Below, in pieces: positions 61,350-64,000 of a DNA stretch of 64,000 nucleotides. The stretch is from Odoribacter lunatus (GTDB taxonomy: Bacteria > Bacteroidota > Bacteroidia > Bacteroidales > Marinifilaceae), in assembly GCF_943193135.1 (NCBI RefSeq), contig NZ_CALPCZ010000002.1, positions 1 through 64,000 of the forward strand, read 5' to 3'. Within the stretch, counting starts at the first letter, position 1. Every line of letters starts with the position of its first letter. A program made the translations under genes and the position numbers. The notes under the pieces are model-generated. The model ran no database searches, was not told the DNA's origin, and was given only the letters and a program-made list of their open reading frames with translations.

Positions 61350-61976
61350 ATGAATGAAAATACTCATTTAAACGAAGAATTGGTATCGGCAATCTCGGAA
61401 TTGTTTTTGACGTACGGTTTGAGGAGTACTTCAATGGATGATATTGCCACTCATTTGAAGATGTCGAAGAAGACGCTTTATCAGTTTTTTGAAAATAAGG
61501 ACGATGTAGTAGAGCAGGTGGTTACGTATCGTATTGAAAAAGGCAGGGAGAAGCATACTTCCGATGAACTTTTGAAGATGACGCCGATACAGTTTCTATA
61601 CAATATCAAGACACATATTTTAGAGAGTCTGAATACGCAATTGCCAGCGAACTATTTCGATATAAAGAAATATCATCCGGATGTGCATCAGCGGGTTTTA
61701 GCGGAGGAATCGACATTTATGGAGACCCTAATGGATACTGTGTTACAGAGAGGAGTTGCCGAAGGCTTCTTGCGGGAAGATACCGATATGAAATTGCAGG
61801 TGTATTTGCTGACGAGGCAGTTTTGTTTTTTCAGGGAGCAGGAATTTGAGAACAGCGGGGAGTATCCGATAGGGGATGTTATGTCGATGATTATAGAAAA
61901 TTTCATTTTGGCTTTGGTAACGGAGAAAGGACGGCAGGAGTTTGAAAGAATAAAAAAAGAAATGATTAATAAATAA
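61350..61976 (+). CDS. TetR/AcrR family regulator
   Basis: A 208-residue regulator. The N-terminal helix-turn-helix is unmistakable: AISELFLTYGLRSTSMDDIATHLKMSKKTLYQFFENKDDVVEQ. The C-terminal half is the ligand-binding dimer domain. It begins a run with a TolC and an adaptor gene (4 nt then 27 nt spacing), the classic layout of a drug-sensing repressor that controls its own efflux pump. Confidence 0.93.
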   Translation: MNENTHLNEELVSAISELFLTYGLRSTSMDDIATHLKMSKKTLYQFFENKDDVVEQVVTYRIEKGREKHTSDELLKMTPIQFLYNIKTHILESLNTQLPANYFDIKKYHPDVHQRVLAEESTFMETLMDTVLQRGVAEGFLREDTDMKLQVYLLTRQFCFFREQEFENSGEYPIGDVMSMIIENFILALVTEKGRQEFERIKKEMINK

Positions 61977-61980
61977 GTAT

Positions 61981-63267
61981 ATGAAAAAAGGAATAGGAGT
62001 AACTTTAAGTGCATTACTTTTTCCTTTGCTTTTGACAGCACAGACGAAAACACATGAATTGACGTTGTCAAAAGCGGTGGAATTTGCTATTGAGAACAAT
62101 AAGCAATTACAAGTGTCCCGAAAAGACATTGATTTGTATAAGCAGAAAGTGCGGGAGTCTGTTTCACAGGGATTGCCTCAAGTGAACGGTAAACTGGATT
62201 ATAGTACTAATTTCGGCTATAAGATGAATTTCGGAGGGAATGCGATTCAGATGAAAGACCAGTCGAATGTAGGAGTAACGGTGTCGCAATTGATTTTTAG
62301 CGGACAATGGATTTTGGGAGTGCAGACCAGTCGGATTGCGGAGAAAATTGCCAATCAGCAGGTGGATATCACGGAATTGGATATAAGGGAGAATGTGTGT
62401 AATACATATTATACCATTTTGGTGAGCGAGCGGTTACAGGGTATTGTTCGTCAGAATATGGATAATATGGAGGAGATTTATAAGCATACGCAAAATATGT
62501 ATGATGCCGGGACGGTGGAATTGACGGATGTTGATCAGATTCGTATCAATGTCGGTCAGTTGAAAAATAGTTTGCTGGCATTGGAGCGGACGATAGAAGT
62601 AAGTTATAATTTACTGCGCCTTCAATTGGGCTTGCAGGCGGAAGATGGGGTGAAACTTACGGAGTCTCTGGAGTATTTTTTGGGACAGGAGGATTATGTG
62701 AAATTGTCGGTAAAACAATTTGAGATTAACAACAACGCCGAATTCCAATTGATGCAGACCCAAGAAGAGTTGAGCAAGAAAATGGTTGGTTTGCAGCGTT
62801 GGACGTATGCTCCGACAATAACAGGCAGTTACGGATATAATTATAAGATATTGAAACCGGCGTTTGATATGAGTCCGAAACATTCGGCGTCTTTAACTAT
62901 GAATATTCCTATTTTTTCCGGTTTGCAGCGGAAATCTCTATTGGAACAGGCGAAGATAGAATTGGAACAAACCTCTCTTAATAAGAGTTTGCTGGAAGAC
63001 CAATTGAATGTAAACGAGAGGCAGTATAAGTATGAGTTGAAGAATGCGACGGAAAACTATCTTTTGCAGAAAGAAAACATTGAAGTGGCAAAGCGGGTAC
63101 TTGCCAATGCACAACGTAAATATGAATTCGGAGCCATGTCCAGTTTGGATTTGACACAAGCGAACAATAATTATTTAGAGGCGGAGAATAATTACACAAA
63201 TGCTTGTTTGACATTGTTGCAGGCGGAAACGCAGCTTGAAAGATTATATAATGAAATTAGTTACTAA
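61981..63267 (+). CDS. TolC family outer-membrane channel
   Basis: A 428-residue outer-membrane factor with a signal peptide (ALLFPLLLTAQ). Two repeats of long helices contain the family's KHTQNMYDAGTVELTDVDQI and YEFGAMSSLDLTQANNNYLEA segments. It is not lipid-modified. It precedes a membrane-fusion adaptor gene, so it is the exit duct of a third RND-type system in this window. Confidence 0.92.
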   Translation: MKKGIGVTLSALLFPLLLTAQTKTHELTLSKAVEFAIENNKQLQVSRKDIDLYKQKVRESVSQGLPQVNGKLDYSTNFGYKMNFGGNAIQMKDQSNVGVTVSQLIFSGQWILGVQTSRIAEKIANQQVDITELDIRENVCNTYYTILVSERLQGIVRQNMDNMEEIYKHTQNMYDAGTVELTDVDQIRINVGQLKNSLLALERTIEVSYNLLRLQLGLQAEDGVKLTESLEYFLGQEDYVKLSVKQFEINNNAEFQLMQTQEELSKKMVGLQRWTYAPTITGSYGYNYKILKPAFDMSPKHSASLTMNIPIFSGLQRKSLLEQAKIELEQTSLNKSLLEDQLNVNERQYKYELKNATENYLLQKENIEVAKRVLANAQRKYEFGAMSSLDLTQANNNYLEAENNYTNACLTLLQAETQLERLYNEISY

Positions 63268-63293
63268 ACGGAATAACGACAAATAATAATAAA

Positions 63294-64000
63294 ATGGTAA
63301 GGAATATTGTTTTAACCGGACTGACAATAGCGTTATTAACGGGTTGTTCGTCAAAAAAAGAGGATAGTCAGAATACGGAAGTGGTAGAGGCTATTCCGGT
63401 AAAAGTAATGGTATTGGAGAAACGAAATATTGCCAAGACATTGGACTATACAGCGACACTTCAGGCCGATGAACAGGTTTATTATGCTCCGGCAGCAGCA
63501 GGCAGAATCGGCAAGATTTATGTAGAAGTGGGCGATAGAATAAAGAAAGGACAGTTGCTGGTGGAAATGGACCCGACTAATTTCCAACAGGCGAAAGTAC
63601 AGTTAAAAAATTTGGAAACGGAATACAACCGGGCTGTGAAGTTGAATGAAACCGGAAGTATTTCAAAGCAGGCATACGATGCGGCTGTAACGAATTACGA
63701 GGTGGCCAAATCCAATTATGATTTCTTGAATGAAAATACTAAGATGTTGGCCCCCTTTAACGGTATTGTTACGGGCAAGTATTTTGAAAACGGGGAGTTG
63801 TATACGGGAGTTGCCGCAGGCGGAGCAGCCAAACCTTCTATTATCGCCATCGAGAAAATCAATCCGTTGAAAGCTTACGTGAATCTTTCGGAACAGTATT
63901 TCCTGGCGGTGAAGAAAGGGACGAAGGTAGAATTGAAGTGCAGTATTTACCCGGACCGTGTTTTTGAGGGCACTGTAAGTATAGTATATCCTACCATTGA
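63294..64000 (+). CDS. RND periplasmic adaptor lipoprotein (runs off window)
   Basis: At least 235 residues, cut by the window edge. The signal ends in LLTGCSS, a lipobox. The two lipoyl halves are GRIGKIYVEVGDRIKKGQLL and TKMLAPFNGIVTGKYFENG, with the coiled-coil hairpin between them and the beta-barrel starting at NPLKAYVNLSEQYFL. An RND pump gene should follow to the right. It is cotranscribed with TetR and TolC. Confidence 0.93.
   Translation, partial: MVRNIVLTGLTIALLTGCSSKKEDSQNTEVVEAIPVKVMVLEKRNIAKTLDYTATLQADEQVYYAPAAAGRIGKIYVEVGDRIKKGQLLVEMDPTNFQQAKVQLKNLETEYNRAVKLNETGSISKQAYDAAVTNYEVAKSNYDFLNENTKMLAPFNGIVTGKYFENGELYTGVAAGGAAKPSIIAIEKINPLKAYVNLSEQYFLAVKKGTKVELKCSIYPDRVFEGTVSIVYPTI

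Overview
The window looks like chromosomal DNA from a member of the Bacteroidota, most likely the order Bacteroidales. The family Odoribacteraceae (Butyricimonas/Odoribacter-like) is a guess. Support comes from many promoter elements of the Bacteroidota form TAnnTTTG upstream of genes, few clear Shine-Dalgarno sites, and typical families: DUF3078, DUF1460, DUF4923, DUF4143 ATPases, a BtuG-like surface propeller and four-helix-bundle S23-type proteins. GC content is moderate. Nothing indicates a plasmid or an intact phage or transposon.

Layout. 1-798: AT-rich flank with two 22-nt repeat arrays, a hairpin and a decayed Ig-like surface-protein fragment. 799-6509 (-): a complete AcrAB-TolC-type RND operon. 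7053-13821: MTA/SAH deaminase, a DUF3078 protein, and a polyamine block (agmatinase, deoxyhypusine-synthase-like enzyme, and on the opposite strand arginine decarboxylase plus a rhomboid protease). 14060-23593: housekeeping genes (tRNA-Pro, rbfA, LolC/E-like permease, cyclophilin, VanZ-like, pheS, CYTH, DUF1460, rsgA, S41 protease, orphan antitoxin, rdgB, recO).

23784-39723 (+): the most unusual region, a 16-kb co-directional cluster. It contains an ABC ATPase, an ABC permease fused to a metal-site-less M1-like domain and a golvesin-like domain, a TolC, a lipoprotein adaptor, an RND pump, and a four-helix-bundle gene bracketed by inverted repeats. It ends with a 1581-residue protein joining a whole RND pump to an ABC ATPase, followed by another small ABC permease. 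In the fusion protein the ATPase domain is itself interrupted, after its first strand, by about 175 residues with 3-4 membrane spans. I read the cluster as a composite RND/ABC envelope export machine.

39724-51732: two DUF4143 AAA+ ATPases, each preceded by a promoter-proximal tandem repeat (33-nt and 34-nt periods); a probable structured RNA ending in an intrinsic terminator just before a sulfatase-modifying-factor/fibrinogen-like surface protein; a HAD phosphatase and a YjbR protein; a clan GH-A glycosidase plus GH53 endo-galactanase pair; and a divergent cupin/HxlR pair. 51779-58415 (-): a vitamin B12 uptake operon (btuB, btuG-like, btuF, btuC, btuD order) led by a cobalamin riboswitch. Next to it a DUF4923 lipid/envelope-type protein carries an internally deleted copy of the same promoter-riboswitch leader. 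59248-64000: dnaG (possibly leaderless) and, divergently, a TetR-TolC-adaptor set that starts a third RND system and runs off the window.

All functions are inferred from reading the translated sequences. No database search was possible.
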